A stretch of 64,000 nt of DNA from Desulfobotulus pelophilus (lineage in GTDB: Bacteria; Desulfobacterota; Desulfobacteria; Desulfobacterales; ASO4-4): contig NZ_JAPFPW010000001.1 in NCBI RefSeq assembly GCF_026155325.1, positions 248,001 through 312,000 of the forward strand, read 5' to 3'. The translations under genes were made by a program, and so were the position numbers. The notes below the pieces were generated by a model. The model searched no databases. It worked only from the letters and a program-made list of their open reading frames with translations, and was not told where the DNA came from. Position 1 is the stretch's first letter. The number at the start of each line of letters is the position of its first letter. Shown one piece after another: positions 16,125-25,656 of the stretch.

Positions 16125-17970
16125 CGCAGCTCCCTTCATCGACAGGCATTCGGGCCGTAAGGAGGGTGAGTATCTGTTCATAATCAAAGTTTTCAGCCAG
16201 AGCGAGAAGTTCAGAACCGATGACGGCGTCATACTGGCTGACTTCGATGATGCGCCGGTGAATCTGATCCAGTTCCGCTCTGCGTGTTACAGCGGTAAGT
16301 TTGTGGATAAGGGAAATGGGTACTTTGCATTCTTCGGGGAAAGGAAGGGATGTTTCCGGGGCCCGCGGTTCGGAAAGGAAGGCCGGTTCCTGCCGGGAAA
16401 TCGGTTGGGATGGGTCATGATCTGTCAGGGGGATGGAAAGGAAGAAAGCACAGCCTTTTCCCATTTCGCTGTGAACCGTCAGCGTGCCCTTCATCAGGGC
16501 GGCCAGGTTATGACAGATGGAAAGGCCAAGCCCCGTACCTCCCCTTGGGTCACGGCTTTGATGGGCTTTCTGGAAGGGCTTGAAAAGGCATGGAAGATGT
16601 TCTTCCGGAATACCGCACCCCGTGTCCTGTACATAAAACAGAATGAAAGAGGCATGGTCTTTTGTTTCCAGTTCAGTACCCAGTGAGATGCTGCCTTCAT
16701 CGGTGTATTTCAGGGCATTGCCAAGGAGGTTGATTAGTATCTGCCGAAGCCTGAGGCCGTCTATTGTAATATAGCGGGGAAGGTCCGGATTTCTGTGGAG
16801 GCGAAAGCTCAGCCCTCTTGCTTCAGCCCTTGGTCGGAACATGGCTTCCATGTCCGTAAGGAGGCTGTCCAGATTGGTGCGGTCTTCCTGCAGATGGATT
16901 CTTCCTGCCTCAAGGCTTGCTGTGTTGAGCACTTTGTTGATGAGATTGAGAAGATGTTCGCCGTTACGCAGGATGGCTGCCAGTTGCTGCTGCTGTTCAT
17001 GATTGATTTGTGGATTTTGGGAGGCCAGCCTGGAAAATCCGATGATGGCATTCAGGGGTGTTCTGAACTCATGGCTCATATTGGCAAGAAAGAGTCCCTT
17101 AGCCTTGCTGGCAGTTTCTGCTTCCTCTTTGGCATCGAAAAGTTCCTGAACTTTCTGCTGCAGATCATCATTAATCCTTTTCAGGTTGTCCGATGTCTGG
17201 TTAATGGCGTGGCTGATTTTACTGAGTTCATCTTTGCCCTTGAGGGGAATTTTTTCAGGAAAATTTCCCTGTCCAATTTCTGCAAGGGCCTTTCTCCAGA
17301 TGATAAGATAGTGATTCAGGTTGCCGAGGAACAGGATGAGAATCAGACTGACGCCAAAGGATATGACAAAACTGCACAGGATAATAAGCCGTATGGTTTT
17401 TTGGATCTGATAACGGATTTCAAGCTGAACAAGCTCGATGAGATCGGAAAGCTTGGATTCAAATTCAGCGGCGAGATACAGAGATGCTGCGTCAATGCTC
17501 TTTTTCGCTTCCAGCACGGCAAATTTTTTGGTGCTCATAACCTGATAAAGCAGTCCGTCGCGGGAGCCTCCGCTCTGCTGGAAGAGTACCGCCAGATCCC
17601 TGTCCGCACGGTACAGCCACTGCCGGGTGCTTTTCCAGAAGTTCATGAGGCTTTCCGGCGTTGCCTGCAGTTTTTCTGTTTTCAGCAGGGTTCTCAGGTG
17701 GGAAGAGCTGTGCAGGCTGTGCAGGCTGATATCCAGCCTGCGGTGGGCTTTCTGCCACTGCAAAAAGCTCTGGTCAAGGGTCTCTGAAATGAGCAGCTCC
17801 GTGGTTAGACGGCGGAGATCCATCAGCGCCTCCATGCTTTCCGCGCAGACCGTTTCCGCTTGTCTCAGATACTGGATTTTGAAAAGAAAAAAGACGGAAA
17901 GCCCGGATATGCCCATAAATCCGGACATGACAACGGCAATGATTAGGGAAAGGCGGGCTTTGAGATTCAT
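16105..17970 (-). CDS. Membrane sensor histidine kinase
   Basis: This 621-residue kinase has a first membrane helix at about 8-30, a helical periplasmic region of about 160 residues, and a second membrane helix near 195-220. A HAMP-like linker follows, then HisKA ([15 protein letters not shown]), HATPase ([29 protein letters not shown]) and a C-terminal helical extension of about 100 residues. The ATG overlaps the stop of the binding-protein gene by 4 nt. That overlap, with no transporter genes nearby, suggests its periplasmic region receives the signal from the co-encoded binding protein. The downstream REC hybrid is its likely partner. Confidence 0.9.
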   Translation of the reverse strand: MNLKARLSLIIAVVMSGFMGISGLSVFFLFKIQYLRQAETVCAESMEALMDLRRLTTELLISETLDQSFLQWQKAHRRLDISLHSLHSSSHLRTLLKTEKLQATPESLMNFWKSTRQWLYRADRDLAVLFQQSGGSRDGLLYQVMSTKKFAVLEAKKSIDAASLYLAAEFESKLSDLIELVQLEIRYQIQKTIRLIILCSFVISFGVSLILILFLGNLNHYLIIWRKALAEIGQGNFPEKIPLKGKDELSKISHAINQTSDNLKRINDDLQQKVQELFDAKEEAETASKAKGLFLANMSHEFRTPLNAIIGFSRLASQNPQINHEQQQQLAAILRNGEHLLNLINKVLNTASLEAGRIHLQEDRTNLDSLLTDMEAMFRPRAEARGLSFRLHRNPDLPRYITIDGLRLRQILINLLGNALKYTDEGSISLGTELETKDHASFILFYVQDTGCGIPEEHLPCLFKPFQKAHQSRDPRGGTGLGLSICHNLAALMKGTLTVHSEMGKGCAFFLSIPLTDHDPSQPISRQEPAFLSEPRAPETSLPFPEECKVPISLIHKLTAVTRRAELDQIHRRIIEVSQYDAVIGSELLALAENFDYEQILTLLTARMPVDEGSCDANTGQ

Positions 17971-19238
17971 GGTAAAGGCATGCTCCGGGACAGATCATTC
18001 TGTAAAAGGGCCAGTTTTTCCAGGGTCAGCTCAAGGTGGTCCGGATCCATGATAAAATGGGACAGGATATCCGTGACCGGCTGAAGCAGGGGGCCGGGTG
18101 CGCTTTCCCAGAAGCGTGGCAGTATATGAGGGTTTTTTTTCTCCATGTGGTACAGGAGCTGCTGGCGAAAATTCGGGAGATGGGTGGTTTCGACGTTTCG
18201 GTTGGCCGAAAAAGTACCCATGGACTGGGAAAAGAGAAGGCTGCCTTCCGTTCCCATCCACCAGTCTGCAATGGCATCCGCCTGTTCCCTCTCCTGTGAA
18301 TGGCTTGCTGTGAATATGGGGCCGGTTTCCATCATCAGGCTGAAGCCTGCCACCGGATTACGGGGAGGGAGAAGAAACATGCCGATGCTTTCTTCCGGAA
18401 CGCCCTGATCGATGAGAACCATGGAGGGATACCAGGAACCGCAGAGAACCATGGCAAAGGCTTCCGTGTTCCACAGGTGGGCTCCATTGGTGAACATGCG
18501 GGTGGATGGAGGCGTAAAATATCCCCTGAGCAGCATATACTGCCATGTCTCCATGGCTTTTCTGATTCTTGCATCACTGTAATCATGGGTATTGTTGTGC
18601 AGGTCAGTGTAGAATTCAGGATCTTCTCCCATAATGAGCTGAGAAAACCAGATGGTGGCATACCAGGAAAACTGCAGGGAAGAGAGAAGAGGCGTGATCC
18701 CCTCTGTTTTCAGCATTTCGCATATCTCAATGAATTCTTCCCATGTTGTGGGTGCTTGCAGACCCAGACGATCAAAAATATCCCGATTGTACCAGATGGG
18801 CCAGTATTCAATACTATAAGGAAAACCGTACATTCTTCCATCCCGGGTGTAGCTTTCCCGGATGAATTCGGGGTAGTGCTGCCTGTGTTTATTCCATATG
18901 TGGCTGATGTCTGCAATCACCCCTTTTTTGAGAAGATCGTCAGCACGGCTGCCTGTCCACCAGGTGAAGAGGGCAGGGGCTTTGCTGGTGGGTAGGTTGG
19001 CTTCCATGCGGCTGATGAAAAGATCCGTTGTCTGGGAGTCCGTGGGTATAAATCTGTGGCCCGTACGTTTTTCTGCCACAACGGCCTGGTTGACAAAGGC
19101 CTGCTGAAAACGTGGCAGGCTACCTTTGTCATGGGCCAGTGTGAGGGTGGGCTTTATTTCCTCCGGGGTGTGCTGAAAAAGAAACAGGCTGTACAGGCAC
19201 AGAAAAAAGAAAGCAGGTATTAGAATGCGTTTCTGCAT
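17967..19238 (-). CDS. Periplasmic sugar-type solute-binding protein (family 1) of a sensory operon
   Basis: This 423-residue protein has an N-terminal hydrophobic segment ([17 protein letters not shown]) serving as signal or anchor, then an extracellular-binding-protein fold. Landmarks are [46 protein letters not shown] and [15 protein letters not shown], as in carbohydrate-binding proteins of ABC importers. No permease or ATPase gene adjoins; the next two genes are signalling proteins. It is therefore more likely a signal receptor than an importer subunit. The ATG at 19238 follows AGGAG; the frame extends upstream to 19427 without a ribosome binding site. Confidence 0.83.
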   Translation of the reverse strand: MQKRILIPAFFFLCLYSLFLFQHTPEEIKPTLTLAHDKGSLPRFQQAFVNQAVVAEKRTGHRFIPTDSQTTDLFISRMEANLPTSKAPALFTWWTGSRADDLLKKGVIADISHIWNKHRQHYPEFIRESYTRDGRMYGFPYSIEYWPIWYNRDIFDRLGLQAPTTWEEFIEICEMLKTEGITPLLSSLQFSWYATIWFSQLIMGEDPEFYTDLHNNTHDYSDARIRKAMETWQYMLLRGYFTPPSTRMFTNGAHLWNTEAFAMVLCGSWYPSMVLIDQGVPEESIGMFLLPPRNPVAGFSLMMETGPIFTASHSQEREQADAIADWWMGTEGSLLFSQSMGTFSANRNVETTHLPNFRQQLLYHMEKKNPHILPRFWESAPGPLLQPVTDILSHFIMDPDHLELTLEKLALLQNDLSRSMPLP

Positions 19239-19298
19239 GGAGGACTCCTGTGGTTGTTTGTTGTACCTCTTTAGGCCAGAAGTCCGTGTTCCTGCAAG

Positions 19299-19337
19299 CT
19301 TTTTTGAAACAAAAAAGATCGGTTTTGAGACAAAAAG
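19299..19337. promoter_or_regulatory. Two operator-like palindromes upstream of the sensory operon
   Basis: CTTTTTTG-AAA-CAAAAAAG (19299-19317) and the near copy GGTTTTG-AGA-CAAAAAG (19321-19337) share TTTTGA(A/G)ACAAAA. Their centres are 21 bp apart, two helical turns, and lie 70-91 bp upstream of the binding-protein ATG. This spacing fits cooperative binding of a dimeric regulator. Confidence 0.5.
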
Positions 19338-19997
19338 TGCTTTCGTGTGAGAGGCTGATGGTGGGCATGCATGGGCGAAGGGGAGGGACACGATAATGAT
19401 GAAAAAAGAGGGTACAACGGTTGGCAATGATGATGGCCCGAAAGATAGGTTACTGGTATAAAGATGTGTCTACGATGTTCTAGCCGCTGTACCCGGCGGG
19501 CCACGGTCTTCTGCTGGATGTTCCTTTGTTCCGTCCGCCGACGGAAGGACGGGCCCTTCCCGCTTGCCCAGTCAATCTGTCAGCCCAGCCTGAGCCATGC
19601 GGGAGATATCCGGAGAAATGGTGTTTCCATGGTACAGCTGGGGGCGTGGAGTAGGGTTCCATGGCGGATCTTACCGCTTTTGATGCCTATGGTGGTTCTG
19701 TATGGGGGGAAGGAAAAGGGGACTGCACACAGCTTTGGTCCTGGGCTTTCTGCCCATGGGCTCATCATGGGTGCAATCAGGAACACAAAGACATGGAGCG
19801 CAGCCCTGAAAAGGGGCCTTTCTGGAAGGTGGATGGCCTGTCAAGACGGTATGGTCGTTTTGCCAGCCATAGGAGCGTTGCCGGTTTGCTTTGTTGAAAA
19901 GCAACCCGACAAGACCGGATTGTACCTCATCGCCTGCATTCAGATCAAAAACAGGAATTTATGGTATGCCTGTTTCAAAGTCTGTGGCCTGTACAGA
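19338..19997. other. Long spacer without a recognisable gene
   Basis: Reading frames are open over 19464-20096 (+) and in fragments on the minus strand, but none resembles a known family or has a convincing start. The plus frame also runs through the lldFE stop and the hairpin at 19998. A small hairpin TTCCGTC-CGCC-GACGGAA lies at 19529-19546. This may be a decayed gene. Confidence 0.5.
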
Positions 19998-20030
19998 CCC
20001 GGCCCCTCTCCGGAAAGGAGAGAGGCCGGG
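19998..20030 (-). terminator. Strong hairpin after the lactate operon
   Basis: Bases 19998-20011 and 20017-20030 form a 14-bp stem with one mismatch around GGAAA, about 40 nt past the lldFE stop. No T-tract follows on the minus strand. Confidence 0.6.
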
Positions 20031-20069
20031 CAGGATCTTTTAAAACATGGAGTTCTGTTGTGGCTGGGT

Positions 20070-22232
20070 TTAATCTTTTTTCCTGAACTCCTGTAAAATC
20101 TCTGCCATATGGCAGACACGCATGCGGGAGGCATGTTTGTCCATGCCGCCGGAAATCTGCATGACGCAGCCCGGGCAGTCCGTGACCACAATGTCTGCCC
20201 CTGTTGCTTCCATGTTGGCCACTTTGCGGCGCAGCAGCTGCTCGGAAACCTCAGGGAAGTCTACGGAGTAGGATCCGGAGAAGCCGCAGCAGACATCCTC
20301 ATCCGCAGCAGGGATATAGTCAAGACCCGCAACCCGCATGAGCTCCCTTGGTTCTTCCACCACATCGAGGCCGCGGCAGAGATGGCAGGGCGCGTGGTAG
20401 GCTACCTTCTTTCCGCTCACACGGAAATCCTCCGCTGTCACCTTCAGCACATTCACCATGAAGGAGGAGAAATCGATGATCTTCTCCTCAAGTTTTCTGA
20501 CTTCATCGGGAACGGCATTTTCCTTTTGAAGAAGTTTAGGGTAATTCTCTTTGATGTGGGAGCCACAGGAGGCGCAGAGGGTGAGGATATAATCGTATTT
20601 GCTTGTATCCAGCGCCTTCAGGTTTTGCCCGGCTACTTCTTTAGCTGTTTCATTTTCCGCCATCATGAGAAGGGGCAGACCGCAGCAGGTCTGATCCATG
20701 GGAAGGTCCACATCCACGCCATAGCTGGCCAGAAGGGAAACGGCATCTTTTGCCTGCTGAGGGTAGATGAAGTCCTGGGCACAACCTGCAAAAAGGGCCA
20801 CTTTGAGTTTGGGATTTTTGACCACAGGTTTGAAGGAGGCCCACTGATCCCGCAGGGGGTGTTTGGCCAGCACGGGGATGGTGCGGAAGTCGTGCTTACG
20901 GCCGAAAATGGTGGGCAGGTGACGGATTTTCGGGCCATCGGCAATGGGGGCCTGGGCCATCCATGCGTTTTTGAGCAGGGTATGGAAGAGTCTGCGGTTG
21001 CCCATGACCTTGGCGAGAAGCCGGTTGCGTAAAGGCCGTTTGCCGTCTTCATCCATGACTTCCCGGTATACCTTTTTGATGAGGTAGGGAAGATCGATTT
21101 TGGCAGGGCAGACTACCTTGCAGCTTTGGCAGTTGAGGCAGTTTTTTACGATGGCACGGGCATTGTCCCTGCCATGGTAAAAGAAGGTGAGAATGAGACC
21201 GATGGCACCAATGTACACATGGCCGTAGGTATGGCCACCGAGGATCCGGTAGATGGGGCAGACATTGGCGCAGGCTCCGCAGCGGATGCAGCGCAGGACT
21301 TCGGAAAAGACGGGATCTTTGGCAAGGGCCAGTCGGCCGTTATCCAGAAAGACGATATGCCGGGTTTTGGCTTCTTTTTCCGAAGCGCCGCAGGGGGGCT
21401 GGCCCTTGATCCAGGTCACATAGGAAGTGAGCCCCTGACCTGTTGCATTCCTTGTAAGGCCTTTCAGCGCGGTGAGGGCACTTTTGAGATCGGGGATCAG
21501 TTTGTCCACACCGGCAAGGGTAACATGCACCCGTGGCAGGGTGGTGGTGAGCCGGGCATTGCCTTCATTGGTGACAATGCCGATGGCACCGGAGTCCGCG
21601 AGGGCAAAGTTGGCACCGGAGATGCCCATATCCGCTTCCATGAAGCGGGGGCGGAGCTGTTTTCTTGCCACCTTCACAAGTTTGTCGATGTTTTCCGGAT
21701 CCTGCTGTTCTCCGGAAACGTCGGTAAACAGATCGCCCACCTGATAGCGGGAAAGGTGGATGGCGGGCATAACCATGTGGGAGGGGCCTTCATGGCGCAG
21801 CTGAATGATCCATTCACCCAGGTCGGTTTCTGTGACCGTGAGGCCCTGTTTTTCCAGGTGGTCGTTGAGAAAGGTTTCCTCTGCGGTCATGGATTTGGAT
21901 TTGACAATGGTTTTTACATTGTTTTCCTTTGCAATGGCCGCAATGATGGCGTTGGCTTCCTGGGCGGTCTTGGCGAAGTGCACCTTCACGCCACTGGCTT
22001 CCGCATGACCGGTGAACTCTTCCAGTAACTCTTCCAGTCTTGGAAGGGCCGCATCCTTGGCGCAGGCGATATCCTGCCGCAGTCCTTCCAGATCCATACC
22101 GCTGAAAGCTTTGGCCCTTGAAGCCTTGTAGCTGGTGGCAAAGTTGTTCAGGGTTGTCTGAAGAAATTTTTCTTTTAAGGTCGCACGGATCTGGTCCGAG
22201 TAGTCTTTCATGTTCTGAGGCGTTTTAATCAT
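20070..22232 (-). CDS. lldFE: LldF-LldE fusion, L-lactate oxidation Fe-S protein
   Basis: This 720-residue protein joins two subunits of the LutABC/LldEFG lactate dehydrogenase. Residues about 60-310 are the LUD domain of LldF. Two ferredoxin motifs follow (CIRCGACANVCP, CLNCQSCKVVCP), then two CCG domains of LldE type (AGCAQDF with TCCGLPLL; VCCGFSGSYSVDF with TDCPGC). The complex oxidises L-lactate to pyruvate on the cytoplasmic side and passes electrons to a membrane acceptor. The same fusion occurs in the lactate region of Desulfovibrio. The ATG at 22232 follows GGGAGGA and overlaps lldG by 8 nt. It is the last gene of the operon. Confidence 0.9.
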   Translation of the reverse strand: MIKTPQNMKDYSDQIRATLKEKFLQTTLNNFATSYKASRAKAFSGMDLEGLRQDIACAKDAALPRLEELLEEFTGHAEASGVKVHFAKTAQEANAIIAAIAKENNVKTIVKSKSMTAEETFLNDHLEKQGLTVTETDLGEWIIQLRHEGPSHMVMPAIHLSRYQVGDLFTDVSGEQQDPENIDKLVKVARKQLRPRFMEADMGISGANFALADSGAIGIVTNEGNARLTTTLPRVHVTLAGVDKLIPDLKSALTALKGLTRNATGQGLTSYVTWIKGQPPCGASEKEAKTRHIVFLDNGRLALAKDPVFSEVLRCIRCGACANVCPIYRILGGHTYGHVYIGAIGLILTFFYHGRDNARAIVKNCLNCQSCKVVCPAKIDLPYLIKKVYREVMDEDGKRPLRNRLLAKVMGNRRLFHTLLKNAWMAQAPIADGPKIRHLPTIFGRKHDFRTIPVLAKHPLRDQWASFKPVVKNPKLKVALFAGCAQDFIYPQQAKDAVSLLASYGVDVDLPMDQTCCGLPLLMMAENETAKEVAGQNLKALDTSKYDYILTLCASCGSHIKENYPKLLQKENAVPDEVRKLEEKIIDFSSFMVNVLKVTAEDFRVSGKKVAYHAPCHLCRGLDVVEEPRELMRVAGLDYIPAADEDVCCGFSGSYSVDFPEVSEQLLRRKVANMEATGADIVVTDCPGCVMQISGGMDKHASRMRVCHMAEILQEFRKKD

Positions 22233-22797
22233 CGGCTTTTTCCTCCCGGAGAATAATGTGCAGGAATTCAGGCCCATGGACGCCAATGCTCAGAACCCGT
22301 TCTATGTCTGCCGTACGGCTGGGACCGGTGATGAAAGCCATATATGCGGCATGGTTTTCCTTGAGTGCCGCATCCAAGAGGGGAGTCAGCTCATCGGTGG
22401 AAGGATAAATTGTTGCTGGGTCCAGCACACAGACATGGGTTTCCGACAGCATGGTGGCAATGCGCAGGTTTTCCTCCGTCGAGTGCAGAACCAGAGTGCC
22501 TGTCTGGGCGATACCCCAGCTGGCAGGTGTGAGACCCGTATGAATCCGGTGCATCTGTGGCCGGAACGGAGGTTCCAGTACCTCAATGTCTTTGGCCGCT
22601 GCCATATCTTTGAGAACCTTCAGCAGTTCAGCAAGCTGATCCGGTGCAAATCCGGCTACGGCAATAGTTTTTCCGCCCTGTTCCGCGGTGAGATTGACGG
22701 CATAGGCTGCAATGGCCGGGATTGTTTCGGCTGTGCTGATCACGCCCTGCACGGCCTCTGCCTTTTCTTTAAACAGCTCAAGGATTTCATTTCCCAT
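22225..22797 (-). CDS. lldG: LldG/LutC, LUD-domain lactate utilisation protein
   Basis: This 190-residue LUD-domain protein shows the family region TPASWGIAQTGTLVLHSTEE, CVLDPATIYPS and FITGPSRTADIERVLSIGVHGP. LldG/LutC is the third component of the LUD-type L-lactate dehydrogenase. The ATG at 22797 is preceded by GGAGA; a longer frame to 22854 would overlap the end of the upstream glcF-like gene. The stop overlaps the lldFE start, so the two products are probably made in fixed ratio. Confidence 0.92.
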   Translation of the reverse strand: MGNEILELFKEKAEAVQGVISTAETIPAIAAYAVNLTAEQGGKTIAVAGFAPDQLAELLKVLKDMAAAKDIEVLEPPFRPQMHRIHTGLTPASWGIAQTGTLVLHSTEENLRIATMLSETHVCVLDPATIYPSTDELTPLLDAALKENHAAYMAFITGPSRTADIERVLSIGVHGPEFLHIILREEKADD

Positions 22798-22807
22798 AGC
22801 TCTCTCC

Positions 22808-24094
22808 TTACAGCCCTTCGGCATAAAGCTCGATGCTGTGTTTGACGCGGACATTATCTCCTTTAGAGGAAAGCATATCCGTGATCTGCATCATGCAGGC
22901 AGGGCAACCGGTGGCAACAATGGGAGCCTCCGTTGCGACGATGTTATTGCGTTTTTTCTGTCCGATTTCTGTGGATGTCTCATAGTGCTGGAGATTGAAG
23001 CTGCCGCCGGAGCCGCAGCAGGTATTGGCGTCTTTCATTTCCTTGATTCGGTACTTGCCACTGGCCTGAATCAGGGCTCTGGGCTGGGAGAAGACGCCCA
23101 GGGATTTACCGAGATGGCAGGGGTCATGGAAAGTAACAGCCGTGTCTCCCAGGGCATCTTTGGGCCGTACCCCCACCTTGTCCACCAGGAACTGATTGAT
23201 GTCCATGACTTTTCTGCTGAAGGCTTCAATGCGGGCCTGATCCTTCATGCCGAGGTTTTCTGCCATCATGGGCCAGACCTTTTTCAGTGTGGCAGTACAG
23301 GTGGCACAGGGAGTGACCAGCACATCAAAATGGCTTCCGGAAAAGGTCTCAAGGTTATGGCTGACCAGTTTTTCAAAGGATTTTGTATCCCCGGAAGCCA
23401 AAGATGGCATGCCGCAGCAGCCCTGATTTTCAGGCAGATAAATGCCGACGCCGTGATGTCGGAGAACCTTGATCACGGCATCCCCGATGCCGGTGTACAT
23501 TTTGTCCACAAGACATCCGGGATAAAAGGCCACTTTCAGCCCGGAAGAACCTGCCGGTGTATCCAGAAAAGGGTGGGTTTTACGAAAGGCCCGGTCAGCC
23601 AGAGGAACTATGTGGCGGTTGCCGAGTATGGAGGAAAGCATGGGTGCACAGGAAGTCCCATGATAGGCGTTGGCCTTTCGGGTCATGAGTCCCTGAAAAC
23701 GGGCCCCCACATCAATGAGTCTGTTAAAGAGTCCGGGGTGAGTAAGTGTACCCCGGAAAATCGCTTTTTTAACGGCTGACAGTCCGTTGTATTCCGTCAG
23801 GGCAGCTCTGGCCTTAAGGAAGATGTCCGTGGCTTTGACCCCGCTGGGACAGTTGGCGGAACAGGATCCGCAGAGAAGGCAGTTTTCCAGCTTGCACTGT
23901 ACCCCTTGCGCATCGCTGATGAGCTGCTGGCTGAGACCGTCCAGAAGGGCAATCTTACCCCGGGCCACGTCTCCTTCATTCAGGGTCTGCCCGAATACCG
24001 GGCATACGGACTGGCACATGCCGCAACGCATGCAGCTGGCCAGCATATCGTCGATTTCCTTGAGCAAGGAATGCAAACGTTTCAGATCCCCCAT
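22808..24094 (-). CDS. GlcF-like Fe-S subunit of lactate/glycolate dehydrogenase
   Basis: This 428-residue protein has two N-terminal ferredoxin motifs (CMRCGMCQSVCP, CLLCGSCSANCP) and two CCG domains (GCCGMPSLASGD with TPCATC; TCCGSGGSFNLQ with GCPACMMQ). This is the GlcF/LldE-like architecture that accepts electrons from a GlcD flavoprotein. It lies 4 nt after glcD, with GGAGG before the ATG at 24094. The longer frame upstream to 24619 overlaps glcD in another frame and is not used. Together with GlcD it probably forms a D-lactate (or lactate/glycolate) dehydrogenase. Confidence 0.9.
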   Translation of the reverse strand: MGDLKRLHSLLKEIDDMLASCMRCGMCQSVCPVFGQTLNEGDVARGKIALLDGLSQQLISDAQGVQCKLENCLLCGSCSANCPSGVKATDIFLKARAALTEYNGLSAVKKAIFRGTLTHPGLFNRLIDVGARFQGLMTRKANAYHGTSCAPMLSSILGNRHIVPLADRAFRKTHPFLDTPAGSSGLKVAFYPGCLVDKMYTGIGDAVIKVLRHHGVGIYLPENQGCCGMPSLASGDTKSFEKLVSHNLETFSGSHFDVLVTPCATCTATLKKVWPMMAENLGMKDQARIEAFSRKVMDINQFLVDKVGVRPKDALGDTAVTFHDPCHLGKSLGVFSQPRALIQASGKYRIKEMKDANTCCGSGGSFNLQHYETSTEIGQKKRNNIVATEAPIVATGCPACMMQITDMLSSKGDNVRVKHSIELYAEGL

Positions 24095-24098
24095 GATA

Positions 24099-25481
24099 TC
24101 AGCCTCCGATAATCTTGCCGGGGTTGAGGATATTTTTCGGGTCCACGGCACGTTTGATTTTTCTGGAAAATTCCATGGAACCCCTTCCCACTTCTTTTTC
24201 CATGAAACCTGCTTTGGCAAGGCCGATACCATGCTCACCGGAAAGGGTGCCGCCCATTCCCAGGGCCAGCTCGAAGATTTCTTCAATGCCCTTTTCAACG
24301 CGGTGCCACTCTTCCCTGTCCCGCTTGTCGCAGAGTATGGTGGGGTGCAGGTTGCCGTCTCCGGCATGGCCGAAGGTGCCGATGGTGAGTTTGTGCCTTT
24401 CCGCAATGGCGTCCAAACCGCGAACCATATCCGGAATCCGGCTTCTGGGAACGGTGGCATCTTCCAGTACGGTGGTGGGTCTGAGTTTGGCCAGGGAGGA
24501 AAGGGCTGCCCTTCTCGCTTCCCACACCTTGTTTTTTTCCTCTGCGGTCTGGGCCACTTGAATGCGGGTGGCTCCATTGGCCCTGCAAATGGTCTCCACC
24601 TGATCCGCTTCTTCGGCAACCTGTGCGGGATGGCCGTCTACCTCAATGAGAAGAAGAGCTTTGGCATCCGTAGGCAGACCGGCCTTGGCAAAGTCCTCTA
24701 CGGTGCGGATAGTGAAGTTGTCCATGAATTCCAGCGTACAGGGAATGATTTTAGCGGCAATGATGGCAGCGACGGTTTCGGCTGCCTTATCTACGGAATC
24801 GTAGATGGCCATCATGGATTTAGCCGCTGCAGGCGGTGGCACCAGCTTCAGGGTCAGCTGGCTGTACACTCCAAAACAGCCTTCGCTGGCAGTCATGAGT
24901 CCGGCAAGGTTAAAGCCGCTGACGCATTTAACGGTTTTGGAGCCAGCCCGGACAAGGGTACCTCCTGCATCATAAAATTCCATGCCCATGACATAGTCTT
25001 TGGTTACACCGTACTTCAGGCCCCGCAGGCCTCCTGCGTTTTCCGCAACGTTGCCGCCAATGGTGGAAACGGCCTGGCTGCCGGGATCGGGAGGGTAAAA
25101 AAGGCCTTTGCCCGCTACTTCTGTTGCCAGCTGGGCTGTGATTACGCCGGGCTCCACAATGGCGTACATGTCTGCTTCATTGATTTCAATGATGCGCTGC
25201 AGTCCGTTGGTGAGCATGACAAGACCGCCCATGGAAGGGATGGTGCCTCCACTTAAGTTGGTGCCGGCTCCCCGAACGGTTACCGGAATACCATTTTCAT
25301 TGCAAAGCCGCAAAATGCCGCTGATGTCTTCGGTTTTCCGGGGCCGGACCACCAGACCGGGCAAAACCGGAGCCAGAACAGCCGCATCATAGGCATAGTT
25401 CATACGGTCGGTTTCGCTCTCCATGACATTCTCTGCGCCAAGGAGTTCTTTAAAGGCACCCACCAGGGAATTCTTTTTCAT
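24099..25481 (-). CDS. FAD-linked D-lactate dehydrogenase (GlcD family)
   Basis: This 460-residue flavoprotein of the VAO/PCMH family has RGAGTNLSGGTIP and PPDPGSQAVSTIGGNVAENAGG in the FAD-binding domain. The C-terminal catalytic domain has TFGHAGDGNLHPTI and LSGEHGIGLAKAGF. These proteins oxidise 2-hydroxy acids such as D-lactate or glycolate to 2-oxo acids. The neighbours lctP, lldG and lldFE make lactate the likely substrate; enantiomer preference is inferred. A strong hairpin lies between lctP and this gene. Confidence 0.92.
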   Translation of the reverse strand: MKKNSLVGAFKELLGAENVMESETDRMNYAYDAAVLAPVLPGLVVRPRKTEDISGILRLCNENGIPVTVRGAGTNLSGGTIPSMGGLVMLTNGLQRIIEINEADMYAIVEPGVITAQLATEVAGKGLFYPPDPGSQAVSTIGGNVAENAGGLRGLKYGVTKDYVMGMEFYDAGGTLVRAGSKTVKCVSGFNLAGLMTASEGCFGVYSQLTLKLVPPPAAAKSMMAIYDSVDKAAETVAAIIAAKIIPCTLEFMDNFTIRTVEDFAKAGLPTDAKALLLIEVDGHPAQVAEEADQVETICRANGATRIQVAQTAEEKNKVWEARRAALSSLAKLRPTTVLEDATVPRSRIPDMVRGLDAIAERHKLTIGTFGHAGDGNLHPTILCDKRDREEWHRVEKGIEEIFELALGMGGTLSGEHGIGLAKAGFMEKEVGRGSMEFSRKIKRAVDPKNILNPGKIIGG

Positions 25482-25539
25482 GGGGTTTCTCCATAAGAGT
25501 AAAGGATGCAGGGCATCCGAAGGTCTGTGAAATCAGAAG

Positions 25540-25577
25540 AAGTGCCGGGTTCCGGGAAACGACGGAACCCGGCACTT
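25540..25577 (-). terminator. Perfect 15-bp hairpin between lctP and glcD
   Basis: AAGTGCCGGGTTCCG (25540-25554) and its exact reverse complement (25563-25577) flank an 8-nt loop. Lying inside the operon, it probably acts as a partial terminator or RNA end stabiliser that gives lctP a different transcript level from the dehydrogenase genes. Confidence 0.75.
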
Positions 25578-25656
25578 TCTATGAAAAGGAAACGTAAGGC
25601 AGATACTCTCGCTTTCGGGCTGGACAGGGCAATCCGAAAGCTGTGGCCGTTTTATC

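Noticed and set aside
19464-20096. 210-codon plus-strand frame in the spacer before lldFE
   Set aside because: No family match or ribosome binding site, and it crosses a strong hairpin and the 3' end of lldFE. Kept only as a possible decayed region.
24095-24619. N-terminal extension of the glcF-like protein
   Set aside because: It overlaps glcD in another frame and is Pro/Trp-rich without motifs; the ATG at 24094 has GGAGG.
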